A stretch of 10,294 nucleotides of DNA, from positions 1-10,294 of the forward strand of contig JAGMCY010000133.1 in NCBI GenBank assembly GCA_023128965.1. Direction: 5' to 3'. The position numbers were made by a program, and so were the translations under genes. The notes under the pieces are model-generated. The model did no database searches. It saw only the letters and a list, made by a program, of their open reading frames with translations, and was not told the origin of the DNA. Positions 1 through 5,923 of this stretch are shown piece after piece; the first letter of the stretch is position 1, and each line of letters opens with the position of its first letter. Source of the DNA: Candidatus Aenigmatarchaeota archaeon (GTDB taxonomy: Archaea; Aenigmatarchaeota; Aenigmatarchaeia; QMZP01; QMZT01).

Positions 1-1222
1 TGACAGTGAAATGAACGTCATCAATGATATCCTCTACCCGGGATCGTTTTTCATAAACGATGAAAAAGTCGAATTCGAGGTAATCGGGGTGGATGATCCG
101 AGCGAGCTTTTCTCTCTCGATTTCGATGTCGCCCTGGTTTACGGTTATGAGGATTTCTCCATAAATCCCTACCCCCTGAGGAATTTCCTGAACTACGACA
201 GGGGGATTGTTGAGATATCTGATAATCCCGTAATTGACAGCGTGCAGAATACGACTTTCGGTCTGGGTTTGAGCGGAACGACATCAGGCAGTTACGAGAT
301 AACATTTTCCGATTCAAGCAGGGAAAACGGGAAGGAGCTGAACAAGATTTATGATTATTTCCACCACATACCGCTCTTTTATAGTTCGTTTGAAAGCCTC
401 GGGCAGTGGCGGGAGGAATCGGGCAAAGCGAACATTTCGGATATCGGAAAGCCCGGGCCCTCGGTGAAACTAACCGGAAGTGACTGCCTTTCCATTAACA
501 CGCTCATTTACACGAAATTCTACAACTCCTTCAAAAGGGGGGAGATAGACTTCGATGCTTACCTTGATGAGAACGCTTCCCTTTTTGTTGGCCTCGGGGA
601 ATACTACGCATCACTGTCAACGAACGAGTCCAGCGGCTACGATTCGTTCTATGACCAGTCAATGAACCCGATAGGTTCGGACACTTCGCATCTCACAGAA
701 CCCTGGAGGTGGAACCACATCAAGATAATGGCCAAGGGAAACGATCTAATGCTTTACAACAAGGGGGAAAGGGTCGCGATAGTTCCCGCATCGGTGAGCT
801 CGCCCTCGAACATAAGCTTTTTCAACCTGTGCGGGGAAGCGTATGTCGACAATGTAAGGGTCACGCATGAGGAATCTTACAGGTTCGGAAATTTCCTCGA
901 CAACGAAAACACGACTCAATCGCGTGGTGACGTGAACAAAATCCTTCTCGAGCAGGAGTGGACAGATTCCCCCGCATGCATAATAAACTACAACGTGGAA
1001 GGGATAGGCAAGGGGAGGACGGTCTGGCTATCGGAAAATCCCAGCTACGATTCAGGATACAAAACCCTTGTTAAATCCCTCGTCTCCTGGGCAGCGGGAA
1101 ATAAATACAGGGTGATCAAGGCGAACATCAAGAGACCGGTCTCTTCCCGTATTTATAAACCACTGAACAAGGACATGTTTCAGAACATGAAAATATCGCT
1201 GGAACTCGGTTACCTTTACTAA
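1..1222 (+). CDS. Probable secreted or surface protein, C-terminal part, with LamG-like domain (5' end outside window)
   Basis: The frame is open to the left edge, so the ATG at 11 may be internal and the true start may lie upstream. From that ATG there are 403 residues. Residues about 20-80 (VALVYGYEDF, then PLRNFLNYDRGIVEISD) and about 320-365 (GKGRTVWLSENPSYDSGYKTL, then a helix ending VSWAAG) look like two halves of a ThuA/glutamine-amidotransferase-like Rossmann fold. Between them, about 120-290, is a beta-rich block starting YSSFESLGQW and ending AYVDNVRVTHEES that resembles a concanavalin A-like (LamG-type) lectin domain. The C-terminus ends in ISLELGYLY, a beta-strand-like tail of the sort I associate with archaeal exported proteins. 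No signal peptide is visible, as expected if the N-terminus is missing. Function is unknown; carbohydrate or surface binding is inference. The next gene has its own promoter immediately after the stop. Confidence 0.7.
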   Translation, partial: DSEMNVINDILYPGSFFINDEKVEFEVIGVDDPSELFSLDFDVALVYGYEDFSINPYPLRNFLNYDRGIVEISDNPVIDSVQNTTFGLGLSGTTSGSYEITFSDSSRENGKELNKIYDYFHHIPLFYSSFESLGQWREESGKANISDIGKPGPSVKLTGSDCLSINTLIYTKFYNSFKRGEIDFDAYLDENASLFVGLGEYYASLSTNESSGYDSFYDQSMNPIGSDTSHLTEPWRWNHIKIMAKGNDLMLYNKGERVAIVPASVSSPSNISFFNLCGEAYVDNVRVTHEESYRFGNFLDNENTTQSRGDVNKILLEQEWTDSPACIINYNVEGIGKGRTVWLSENPSYDSGYKTLVKSLVSWAAGNKYRVIKANIKRPVSSRIYKPLNKDMFQNMKISLELGYLY

Positions 1223-1224
1223 AA

Positions 1225-1234
1225 CTTTTAATAC
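1225..1234 (+). promoter_or_regulatory. TATA-like box for aIF1A gene
   Basis: CTTTTAATAC is centred about 25 bases before the ATG at 1254, the usual archaeal TATA-to-start distance. This predicts a leaderless mRNA. No Shine-Dalgarno site is visible between the box and the ATG. Confidence 0.5.
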
Positions 1235-1253
1235 AGACTTTTGAATATTTATT

Positions 1254-1568
1254 ATGGTCTACCGAGACAGACGAAACAGCGAATCTGGGACGGTCAGGGT
1301 GAGAATGCCCAGGAAAGGTGAGATTCTGGGGATGGTCGAGGAAATGCTGGGAGGGGGAAGATTCAGAATAAACTGTAAAGACGGGAAAACAAGGATTTGC
1401 AGGGTTTCTGGGAAATTCAAGAGAAGGCAGTGGATAAGACCTGGGGATCTGGTCCTCGTTCGGCCATGGGAAGTGCAGGAAGACGAAAGAGGGGACGTGA
1501 TCTGGAAGTACAGAAGGGCGGAAGCGGAATGGTTGAGGAGAAAGGGCTTTACGGAGAACATGGGATGA
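1254..1568 (+). CDS. eif1A: Translation initiation factor 1A (aIF1A)
   Basis: This 104-residue protein is the archaeal ortholog of eIF1A/bacterial IF1. It binds the A site of the small ribosomal subunit and helps initiator tRNA and mRNA placement. The basic N-terminus leads into an S1/IF1-type OB fold: residues about 16-36 carry GEILGMVEEMLGGGRFRINC, followed by DGKTRICRVSGKFKRR and WIRPGDLVLVRPWE, all typical of the family. Length is normal. The ATG at 1254 is preferred because it sits one TATA spacing downstream of the box at 1225-1234. It opens a same-strand cluster with the KH protein and topoisomerase VI genes; in many archaea this cluster also holds RIO1 kinase, absent here. Confidence 0.95.
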   Translation: MVYRDRRNSESGTVRVRMPRKGEILGMVEEMLGGGRFRINCKDGKTRICRVSGKFKRRQWIRPGDLVLVRPWEVQEDERGDVIWKYRRAEAEWLRRKGFTENMG

Positions 1569-1578
1569 AATATTTAAG
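1569..1578 (+). promoter_or_regulatory. TATA-like box for KH-domain gene
   Basis: AATATTTAAG directly after the aIF1A stop lies about 28 bases before the ATG at 1602. The KH gene therefore probably has its own leaderless start in addition to any read-through from aIF1A. Confidence 0.4.
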
Positions 1579-1601
1579 CGTATGTTTTAATTAAAATTGT
1601 T

Positions 1602-2084
1602 ATGATTGACGAAATCAAAATTCCCGAACAGAGAAAGGGAGTTCTCATCGGAGAGAAAGGATTGGTTAAAACGGAGATTGGGAAAAAGACCAATACTGTG
1701 ATAAGTATAGATGACGGCATTGAGATAGAAGGGGAAGCCCTCAACGTTTTGAAGGCGAAGGAGATCATAAAGGCGATAGGGAGGGGATTCTCCCCTGAAA
1801 AGGCCTTCAAGCTTTTGGATGATGAATTTCGCCTGATAATCATAAGTCTTGGGCAGGAAACGGATAAAAGTATGAGGAGGATGTTTTCAAGGATAATAGG
1901 AAGGAACGGTAGATGTAAAAGGAAGGTAGAAATGCGAACTAATACTGATATATGTATATACGGGAAAACGGTCTCGATAATAGGGGACTGGAGGGATGTG
2001 GAGAAGGCGAGTGAAGTGATAGATTTGCTGTTGCGGGGGAAGCCCCATTCCTACGTTTACAAACGCTTGGAGGAAATGACATGA
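1602..2084 (+). CDS. Dim2/Pno1-type KH-domain RNA-binding protein
   Basis: This 160-residue protein has two KH-like modules. The first (residues about 1-65) contains the KH GxxG loop in [16 protein letters not shown]. The second (about 90-150) contains [14 protein letters not shown] followed by [16 protein letters not shown], the signature I recognise from archaeal Dim2/Pno1 (Krr1-like) proteins. In eukaryotes and archaea this family binds the 3' end of pre-16S/18S rRNA in late small-subunit maturation, and the archaeal protein has also been linked to aIF2. Its placement after aIF1A fits that role. The stop overlaps the top6B start by four bases (ATGA), which suggests translational coupling. 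The match rests on motifs and context rather than on an alignment. Confidence 0.88.
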   Translation: MIDEIKIPEQRKGVLIGEKGLVKTEIGKKTNTVISIDDGIEIEGEALNVLKAKEIIKAIGRGFSPEKAFKLLDDEFRLIIISLGQETDKSMRRMFSRIIGRNGRCKRKVEMRTNTDICIYGKTVSIIGDWRDVEKASEVIDLLLRGKPHSYVYKRLEEMT

Positions 2085-3751
2085 AAGCGGAGGATTTCGC
2101 AAGGCAGCAGAGGGAGATTTCGATTTCCGAATTCTTCGAGAAGAATAGGCATCTGCTGGGATACGACAACAAGGTTAAGGCTTTGCTCATGATAGTGAAG
2201 GAAGGGGTTGACAACGCCCTGGACGCGACAGAGGAAGCGGGGATACTCCCCGATATTTACGTCAGGGTCAAGGAAGTCGGGAACGAAAAGTACGAGATTA
2301 TAATAAAGGACAACGGGCCCGGCATCGTCAAAAAACAAATACCCAGGATTTTCGGTAAACTGCTTTACGGCTCGAAATTCCACCGTTTGAAACAAAACAG
2401 GGGGCAGCAGGGGATTGGGATTTCAGCAGCTACCCTGTACACCCAGTTAACGACAGGGGAACCCCTCGAGATCGTGAGTTCAACGGGTGACGGTAAAATC
2501 CACAAGTACAGGATAAAGATAAACGTGAGGAGGAACGAACCCCTGATAATAGAGAGCGGGGTTAAGGAGGGAGTTGAATGGAGGGGCGTTCAGCTGAGAT
2601 TCTTAACCGAAGGGATGTACAGGGAATACAAGCAATCAATACCCGAATACATAAAGCAGACAGCGATCGCGAACCCTCACGCACACATAATCTTCGATTC
2701 ACCGAGCGGGAGGACGGAGTTCAACAGGGGGGCGGATTCCCTTCCTAAGCACCCCAAGGAGATCAGGCCTCATCTTCACGGAGTGGAGCTGGGGATTTTA
2801 ACGAGGATGCTCAGGGAAACGAAAGCGAGAACGCTCGTCAGTTTTCTGACAAGCGAGTTCACAAAGGTCGGGAGGAAGACAGCCAAGGAAATATGTTTGA
2901 AAGCGGAGATTCCGGAGGCCAAGAAACCCAAGACCATAAAGGATGAGGAAGCCCGGAGGCTTATAGAGGCTGTGAAAACTACGAAACTAATGAAACCCCC
3001 GACGGATTGCCTGTCTCCTCTGGGAAATGAAAAGGTGAAAGAGGGGATGAAAAAGGAGCTGAATCCGGAATGGGTGGGATCCATCACGAGGTCCCCCGAG
3101 GTCTACAGGGGCTGGCCGTTCCAGGTCGAAGTGTGCCTCGCTCACGGGGGGGAAATAACGAATCCGAAAGTAATGAGATTCGCGAATAGGGTTCCTCTGC
3201 TTTACCAGCAGGGTGACTGCGCGATAACGAAGGCAATCACAGGGATTCACTGGAAGAGATATGGTTTTAATGGTAAAGGAATTCCTGAAGAGCCGCTGGC
3301 AATATTCGTTCATTTGGTTTCCGTTTGGGTTCCCTTCACTTCCGAATCAAAGGAGGCGATAGCTTCCTATCCTGTTATAATTAAGGAGATCAAGCTCGCG
3401 GTTCAGGAATGCGCGAGAAAGCTCGGGCTTTACCTTTCCGGGAAGAGGAAACATGAATTCCGTCAGCAGAGGATCAGGACATTCGAGAAGTACGCGGAAG
3501 AAACGATAAATGCGATCTCCGAGCTGTCGGGGGAGGACAGGGAAAGGGTTAAGAGGGAGTTTACTGAACTCATAAATTCAAATAACAATATATCTATGGA
3601 GGAGGAAAATGGAGGAGAAGAAGCTGAAGTATCTCGGGAAGAACGTTCTCAACCAGATAGGGAAGAAGGAGAATCCGAAAATCGAGCTGCCCGTCAGGTC
3701 ACTCTCGAACGTCTACTTCGACGAGAAGAACGGCCTGATACAGATGGGTGA
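2081..3751 (+). CDS. top6B: DNA topoisomerase VI subunit B (ATPase)
   Basis: The ATPase subunit of the type IIB topoisomerase that relaxes and decatenates DNA as an A2B2 complex. This 556-residue protein has a GHKL ATPase fold: the N-box is EGVDNALDA (E41, N45), the G1 box DNGPGI (77-82), and the ATP lid carries [10 protein letters not shown] (about 106-114). A helix-two-turn-helix region and transducer domain follow; [10 protein letters not shown] in the transducer probably carries the switch lysine that contacts the gamma-phosphate. The start ATG overlaps the stop of the KH gene. Recognisable Top6B sequence ends near residue 510 (FTELINSN). The last 48 codons or so are a highly charged Glu/Arg tail read from the beginning of top6A in another frame. 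That tail is not typical of the family and may be a by-product of the missing stop. Confidence 0.96.
   Translation: MKAEDFARQQREISISEFFEKNRHLLGYDNKVKALLMIVKEGVDNALDATEEAGILPDIYVRVKEVGNEKYEIIIKDNGPGIVKKQIPRIFGKLLYGSKFHRLKQNRGQQGIGISAATLYTQLTTGEPLEIVSSTGDGKIHKYRIKINVRRNEPLIIESGVKEGVEWRGVQLRFLTEGMYREYKQSIPEYIKQTAIANPHAHIIFDSPSGRTEFNRGADSLPKHPKEIRPHLHGVELGILTRMLRETKARTLVSFLTSEFTKVGRKTAKEICLKAEIPEAKKPKTIKDEEARRLIEAVKTTKLMKPPTDCLSPLGNEKVKEGMKKELNPEWVGSITRSPEVYRGWPFQVEVCLAHGGEITNPKVMRFANRVPLLYQQGDCAITKAITGIHWKRYGFNGKGIPEEPLAIFVHLVSVWVPFTSESKEAIASYPVIIKEIKLAVQECARKLGLYLSGKRKHEFRQQRIRTFEKYAEETINAISELSGEDRERVKREFTELINSNNNISMEEENGGEEAEVSREERSQPDREEGESENRAARQVTLERLLRREERPDTDG
3598..3606 (+). promoter_or_regulatory. 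Shine-Dalgarno site for top6A inside top6B
   Basis: GGAGGAGGA ends two bases before the ATG at 3609 and lies within the top6B reading frame. Together with conserved Top6A sequence soon after that ATG, it supports initiation inside top6B, with a 143-base overlap of the two genes. Confidence 0.6.
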
Positions 3752-4685
3752 CAAAACGAGTCAGCGTTATTATCTCAACGTGGCTCATACAAAGAAATTC
3801 ATGCAGACTCTGCTCGTTGCAGCTGAATGCAAGAAGATAATGGACCAGAACGTCACGACCTCCATTCGTGATTTATACTACGCCCTGAAACGGACGATAC
3901 CGCAAACAAAAGAGAACACGTTCGAGGAACAGGGCGAGAGCGACCCCATTATCGAAGACGTGGAAGCGATGCTGAACACACTGAGGGAGAAGTTACATCT
4001 CAAGGCAGACAGAAAGGGTTATATGGCAGGGAAGGTCGTTTTGAACGATACAGGGGACAGGATCAACTGTTCGAAAATGGGGAGTTCGGGATGGGCGATC
4101 CCGAGCGACGTGGAAAACGAGATAATAAAATTCGAGGACGTGAAAGCGGAGTATATCCTTGTTGTGGAGAAAGACGCGGTTTGGCAGCGATTGAACGAGG
4201 ACAAGTTCTGGAAGAAACAGAAATGCATAATAATAACCGGGAAAGGTCAACCCGCGAGGGGGGCGCGAAGACTAATAAACCGACTTCATAAAGAATTCCA
4301 CTTGCCTGTCTATGTTCTGGCAGATGCTGATGTGTGGGGTTATTATATTTATTCCGTTATCAAGCAGGGCTCAATCAATTTGTCTTTCCTATCCGACAGG
4401 CTGGGAACCCCGGACGCGAAGTACATTGGTCTGACAACGCAGGACGTCCCAAAATTCGGAATACCTCAAAACGTAACGATTAAGCTGAACAAGGGCGATG
4501 TGAAGAGGGCAAAAGAGCTCCTCAAATACGTCTGGTTCAAGCCAAAGCCCTGGCAGAAAGAACTGAAGAACATGCTGAGGGTCGGATACAAACTCGAGAT
4601 TGAAGCACTCTCATCAAAGGGGATAAAGTTCATCTCGCAGAAATACCTGCCGGAGAAGATCAAGAACCGGGATTTCCTGCCTTAG
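3609..4685 (+). CDS. top6A: DNA topoisomerase VI subunit A (Spo11-like DNA cleavage)
   Basis: The catalytic subunit that makes the transient double-strand break, related to Spo11. It has 358 residues, a normal length. The winged-helix 5Y-CAP domain holds the catalytic tyrosine in [14 protein letters not shown]91 aligns best with the Spo11 tyrosine, Y90 being its neighbour. The Toprim domain supplies the Mg-binding acidic residues: E187 in [14 protein letters not shown] and D239/D241 in [13 protein letters not shown]. Conserved sequence [12 protein letters not shown] already appears at residues 28-39, so the ATG at 3609 (with a Shine-Dalgarno site just before it) is favoured although it lies deep inside top6B. 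The stop is only three bases from the stop of a convergent small gene. Confidence 0.96.
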   Translation: MEEKKLKYLGKNVLNQIGKKENPKIELPVRSLSNVYFDEKNGLIQMGDKTSQRYYLNVAHTKKFMQTLLVAAECKKIMDQNVTTSIRDLYYALKRTIPQTKENTFEEQGESDPIIEDVEAMLNTLREKLHLKADRKGYMAGKVVLNDTGDRINCSKMGSSGWAIPSDVENEIIKFEDVKAEYILVVEKDAVWQRLNEDKFWKKQKCIIITGKGQPARGARRLINRLHKEFHLPVYVLADADVWGYYIYSVIKQGSINLSFLSDRLGTPDAKYIGLTTQDVPKFGIPQNVTIKLNKGDVKRAKELLKYVWFKPKPWQKELKNMLRVGYKLEIEALSSKGIKFISQKYLPEKIKNRDFLP

Positions 4686-4688
4686 ATA

Positions 4689-4925
4689 TTAAAATTCCTT
4701 ATCTTTGTCGATCATTTCCAGTCTGTAGATAGTTTTTCTGCTCACTTTGCCTAGTCTGATCTTTTTAGGAGGATCTTCAGCTGGTAAAAATTTTGTTTGC
4801 ATTTTGTTGTACTTCACTATTTCGCCATAGGACAAAACAGGTTTTGTGGGATTATTTCTAGGGAGTGCGTCTTCTACAAGTTCAAAACGTAGGGTGGAAT
4901 GATAAGGTTTTTCACTTTCTCCCAT
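4689..4925 (-). CDS. Small AT-rich hypothetical protein, 78 aa
   Basis: I do not recognise this protein. It is soluble in appearance and basic towards its C-terminus (PPKKIRLGKVSRKTIYRLEM), with no Cys motif, signal peptide or membrane segment. It runs tail-to-tail with top6A. Its codons are visibly more AT-rich than those of the neighbouring housekeeping genes, which suggests a different origin. Expression signals are good: a TATA-like box on the minus strand at 4953-4967 and a GTGAT Shine-Dalgarno core three bases before the ATG. The start context AAGTGATTGTATGG is identical to that of the MraZ-like gene at 7401. It could belong to the same class of accessory genes as that gene. Confidence 0.6.
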   Translation of the reverse strand: MGESEKPYHSTLRFELVEDALPRNNPTKPVLSYGEIVKYNKMQTKFLPAEDPPKKIRLGKVSRKTIYRLEMIDKDKEF

Positions 4926-4935
4926 ACAATCACTT
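4922..4935 (-). repeat. 14-base start context, copy 1
   Basis: On the minus strand this reads AAGTGATTGTATGG, covering a GTGAT Shine-Dalgarno core, a three-base spacer, the ATG and the next G. An identical copy precedes the gene starting at 7401. Confidence 0.6.
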
Positions 4936-4952
4936 TATCTTAATTTTACCCG

Positions 4953-4967
4953 AAAAATTTATAAAAA
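4953..4967 (-). promoter_or_regulatory. TATA-like box for the 78-aa gene
   Basis: On the minus strand this reads TTTTTATAAATTTTT, centred about 35 bases before the ATG at 4925. This leaves room for a short leader containing the GTGAT Shine-Dalgarno core. Confidence 0.45.
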
Positions 4968-4997
4968 TTACTGATAGCGATAAACACCCGTTAAAAA

Positions 4998-5009
4998 ATC
5001 TTTTTATTT
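4998..5009 (+). promoter_or_regulatory. TATA-like box for tRNA-Asn
   Basis: ATCTTTTTATTT is centred about 31 bases before the first base of the tRNA, nearly the same distance as in front of tRNA-Phe (32). Confidence 0.45.
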
Positions 5010-5034
5010 CTGCTGGCGTCTAAATTCTATTATT

Positions 5035-5138
5035 GTCCCGGTAGCTCAGTGGTAGAGCGTTCGGCTGTTAAGATGCGAAAACGAAGGTTTTCCTTCGAAG
5101 GCACCGAAAGGTCGCAGGTTCAAATCCTGCCCGGGACG
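5035..5138 (+). tRNA. tRNA-Asn (GUU) with 32-base anticodon-loop intron
   Basis: A full cloverleaf can be drawn. The acceptor stem is GTCCCGG (5035-5041) with CCGGGAC (5131-5137) and discriminator G at 5138. The D arm is GCTC/GAGC (5044-5058), with G26 at 5059. The anticodon stem TTCGG (5060-5064) pairs with CCGAA (5104-5108), and the loop reads CTGTTA plus A after splicing, giving anticodon GTT at 5067-5069. The T arm is GCAGG/CCTGC with loop TTCAAAT (5119-5125). The intron at 5071-5102 sits at the canonical 37/38 position. CCA is not encoded. G26 is the target of Trm1, encoded nearby. Confidence 0.95.
5071..5102 (+). other. tRNA-Asn intron at position 37/38
   Basis: A 32-base intron follows the anticodon and A37. 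It can form a perfect 6-bp hairpin, CGAAGG/CCTTCG with a TTTT loop (5082-5097). By hand the flanking bulge-helix-bulge is imperfect: the central helix has a mismatch, so it may be the relaxed type cut by archaeal splicing endonuclease. Shifting the boundary one base to the right gives the same mature tRNA. Confidence 0.85.
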
Positions 5139-5147
5139 TTCTTAATA

Positions 5148-5158
5148 AAATTTAAATC
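5148..5158 (+). promoter_or_regulatory. TATA-like box for the 90-aa Cys/His gene
   Basis: An AAATTTAAATC-like box lies just after tRNA-Asn and about 24 bases before the ATG at 5178. It supports that start and a leaderless mRNA. Confidence 0.5.
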
Positions 5159-5177
5159 TCACCTTCAATACCATAAC

Positions 5178-5450
5178 ATGGAACTTCTCGAGGTTGTTAA
5201 CAAGCACTGTGACATACGGAGGCTGAAGAGGAATTGTAACTTTAGGGACTGCGAGAAAAAACCTGGGAAGGAGATGTTGATTTTTCAAGTCGACATGGAT
5301 ACCAGGACAAAAAAGGATATAATTTCGATTTATCTGTGTTCTGAACACTTCGGAAAGATGGAGAAACTGCTGGAAGGGGTGGTGAACAGGTTCAAGGAAG
5401 GGAAGAGGTACGTGATAAAGGGTTTCGACACAGGGTTCGTGACGTATTAA
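5178..5450 (+). CDS. Small putative metal-binding protein, 90 aa
   Basis: The family is not recognised. The open frame continues upstream through tRNA-Asn, but the ATG at 5178 is chosen because it follows the tRNA and sits one TATA spacing from the box at 5148-5158. The protein has C11, then C20-x4-C25 (CNFRDC), and later C54-x2-H57 (YLCSEHF), a spacing that could make a zinc-binding knuckle. Charged helices follow (MEKLLEGVVNRFKEGK). There is no signal peptide or membrane segment. Codon usage is like that of the housekeeping genes, so it is probably a native gene. Zinc binding is inferred only from Cys/His spacing; a role near tRNA genes is not shown. Confidence 0.75.
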   Translation: MELLEVVNKHCDIRRLKRNCNFRDCEKKPGKEMLIFQVDMDTRTKKDIISIYLCSEHFGKMEKLLEGVVNRFKEGKRYVIKGFDTGFVTY

Positions 5451-5460
5451 TTTTTTAAAC
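5451..5460 (+). promoter_or_regulatory. TATA-like box for the 81-aa gene
   Basis: TTTTTTAAAC directly after the preceding stop is centred about 24 bases before the ATG at 5480, again predicting a leaderless transcript. Confidence 0.45.
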
Positions 5461-5479
5461 TTTTACCCAAATAATTAAT

Positions 5480-5725
5480 ATGGATATTCCGGGGATATTA
5501 CAAGATGTTAATAATTATCTTGAGACCCATAAAGATATATTCATTTTTGGGGCTTCTGTTGTGGGTGCTGCGGGGTTTAGGTTGATAGATTATTTAACAG
5601 AAGGTAAGTATGGAGTACGTATCAGAAGAAAGATGACAACCGAGCAATTTGAGGATTCAGTAGGTAAGATTGGTGGTTTAGATTACAAAGAAATGGAAAA
5701 ATCACTTAAAAATATTCAAAAGTGA
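5480..5725 (+). CDS. Small hypothetical protein with one hydrophobic stretch, 81 aa
   Basis: Not recognised. Residues about 19-36 (DIFIFGASVVGAAGFRLI) form a hydrophobic, glycine/alanine-rich stretch that could be a single membrane helix or a buried helix. A charged C-terminal half follows (RIRRKMTTEQFEDSV, then YKEMEKSLKNIQK). The gene sits between the two tRNA genes and is more AT-rich in codon choice than aIF1A, top6 or trm1. Its stop codon TGA (5723-5725) lies in the right arm of an inverted repeat, AATCACTT at 5700 and AAGTGATT at 5720. A recent arrival or small accessory gene is possible but no integrase or attachment site is visible. Confidence 0.6.
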   Translation: MDIPGILQDVNNYLETHKDIFIFGASVVGAAGFRLIDYLTEGKYGVRIRRKMTTEQFEDSVGKIGGLDYKEMEKSLKNIQK

Positions 5726-5727
5726 TT
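5700..5727. repeat. 8-bp inverted repeat over the stop of the 81-aa gene
   Basis: AATCACTT (5700-5707) and AAGTGATT (5720-5727) are exact inverted copies separated by 12 AT-rich bases. The RNA could form an 8-bp hairpin covering the end of the gene, possibly a 3'-end stabiliser or processing signal. The same 8-mer recurs at four other places up to 8417. Confidence 0.5.
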
Positions 5728-5743
5728 CTAAGCTCAAGTATTA

Positions 5744-5754
5744 ATTTTTAAATC
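5744..5754 (+). promoter_or_regulatory. TATA-like box for tRNA-Phe
   Basis: ATTTTTAAATC is centred about 32 bases before the tRNA-Phe 5' end, matching the spacing in front of tRNA-Asn. Confidence 0.5.
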
Positions 5755-5780
5755 ATTCTGGAGTTAAATATTGCTTATAC

Positions 5781-5890
5781 GGGACAGTAGCTCAGGGGGA
5801 GAGCGCTCGGCTGAAGACCGAGGTGCCGTGGGTTCAAAGGCGATTGATTCGGATTTTATCCGAATCCGCTCGAGACTCCCACCTGTCCCA
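5781..5890 (+). tRNA. tRNA-Phe (GAA) interrupted by a T-loop intron
   Basis: The acceptor stem is GGGACAG (5781-5787) with CTGTCCC (5883-5889) and discriminator A at 5890. The D arm is GCTC/GAGC (5790-5804), with G26 at 5805. The anticodon arm is CTCGG/CCGAG (5806-5810, 5818-5822) with an uninterrupted loop CTGAAGA; the anticodon GAA at 5813-5815 means phenylalanine. The variable loop is GTGCC. The T stem GTGGG (5828-5832) pairs with CCCAC (5878-5882), but the T-loop TTCAAA...T is split after position 59 by 38 extra bases. Removing 5839-5876 restores a 7-base T-loop and a normal 72-base tRNA before CCA addition. CCA is not encoded. trm1 starts 34 bases downstream. Confidence 0.93.
5839..5876 (+). 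other. Noncanonical tRNA intron at T-loop position 59/60
   Basis: The 38-base insert has a perfect 8-bp hairpin, GATTCGGA/TCCGAATC (5846-5853 with 5859-5866), extended after a three-base bulge by GCG/CGC (5840-5842 with 5867-5869). Exon bases TTC (5833-5835) can pair with GAG-like bases at 5872-5874, leaving three-base bulges at AA|G and AC|T. This is the layout of a bulge-helix-bulge substrate of archaeal tRNA splicing endonuclease, with one mismatch in the central helix. A 60/61 boundary is the main alternative but would put G at position 60. Confidence 0.85.
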
Positions 5891-5892
5891 TA

Positions 5893-5905
5893 CCTTTTTA
5901 TTTTC
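5893..5905 (+). promoter_or_regulatory. TATA-like box for trm1
   Basis: CCTTTTTATTTTC, immediately after the tRNA-Phe 3' end, is centred about 25 bases before the ATG at 5924. It supports that start, with a leaderless mRNA, over any start within the tRNA. Confidence 0.5.
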
Positions 5906-5923
5906 TGCTTCAAATCACTTTTC

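Noticed and set aside
2776..3313. Open frames on the minus strand within top6B
   Set aside because: They lie opposite well-conserved Top6B sequence and their translations have no recognisable domain.
5049..5177. Upstream in-frame extension of the 90-aa gene through tRNA-Asn
   Set aside because: The extension would translate the tRNA and its intron. The ATG at 5178 has a TATA-like box at the right distance and follows the tRNA end.
4689..5780. Integrated element between top6A and tRNA-Phe
   Set aside because: The AT-rich small genes and flanking tRNAs suggested it, but I found no integrase, no duplicated tRNA end and no direct repeats at borders.
5771..5923. Upstream in-frame extension of trm1 through tRNA-Phe
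   Set aside because: The extra residues are the tRNA sequence. The family's normal N-terminus begins at the ATG at 5924.
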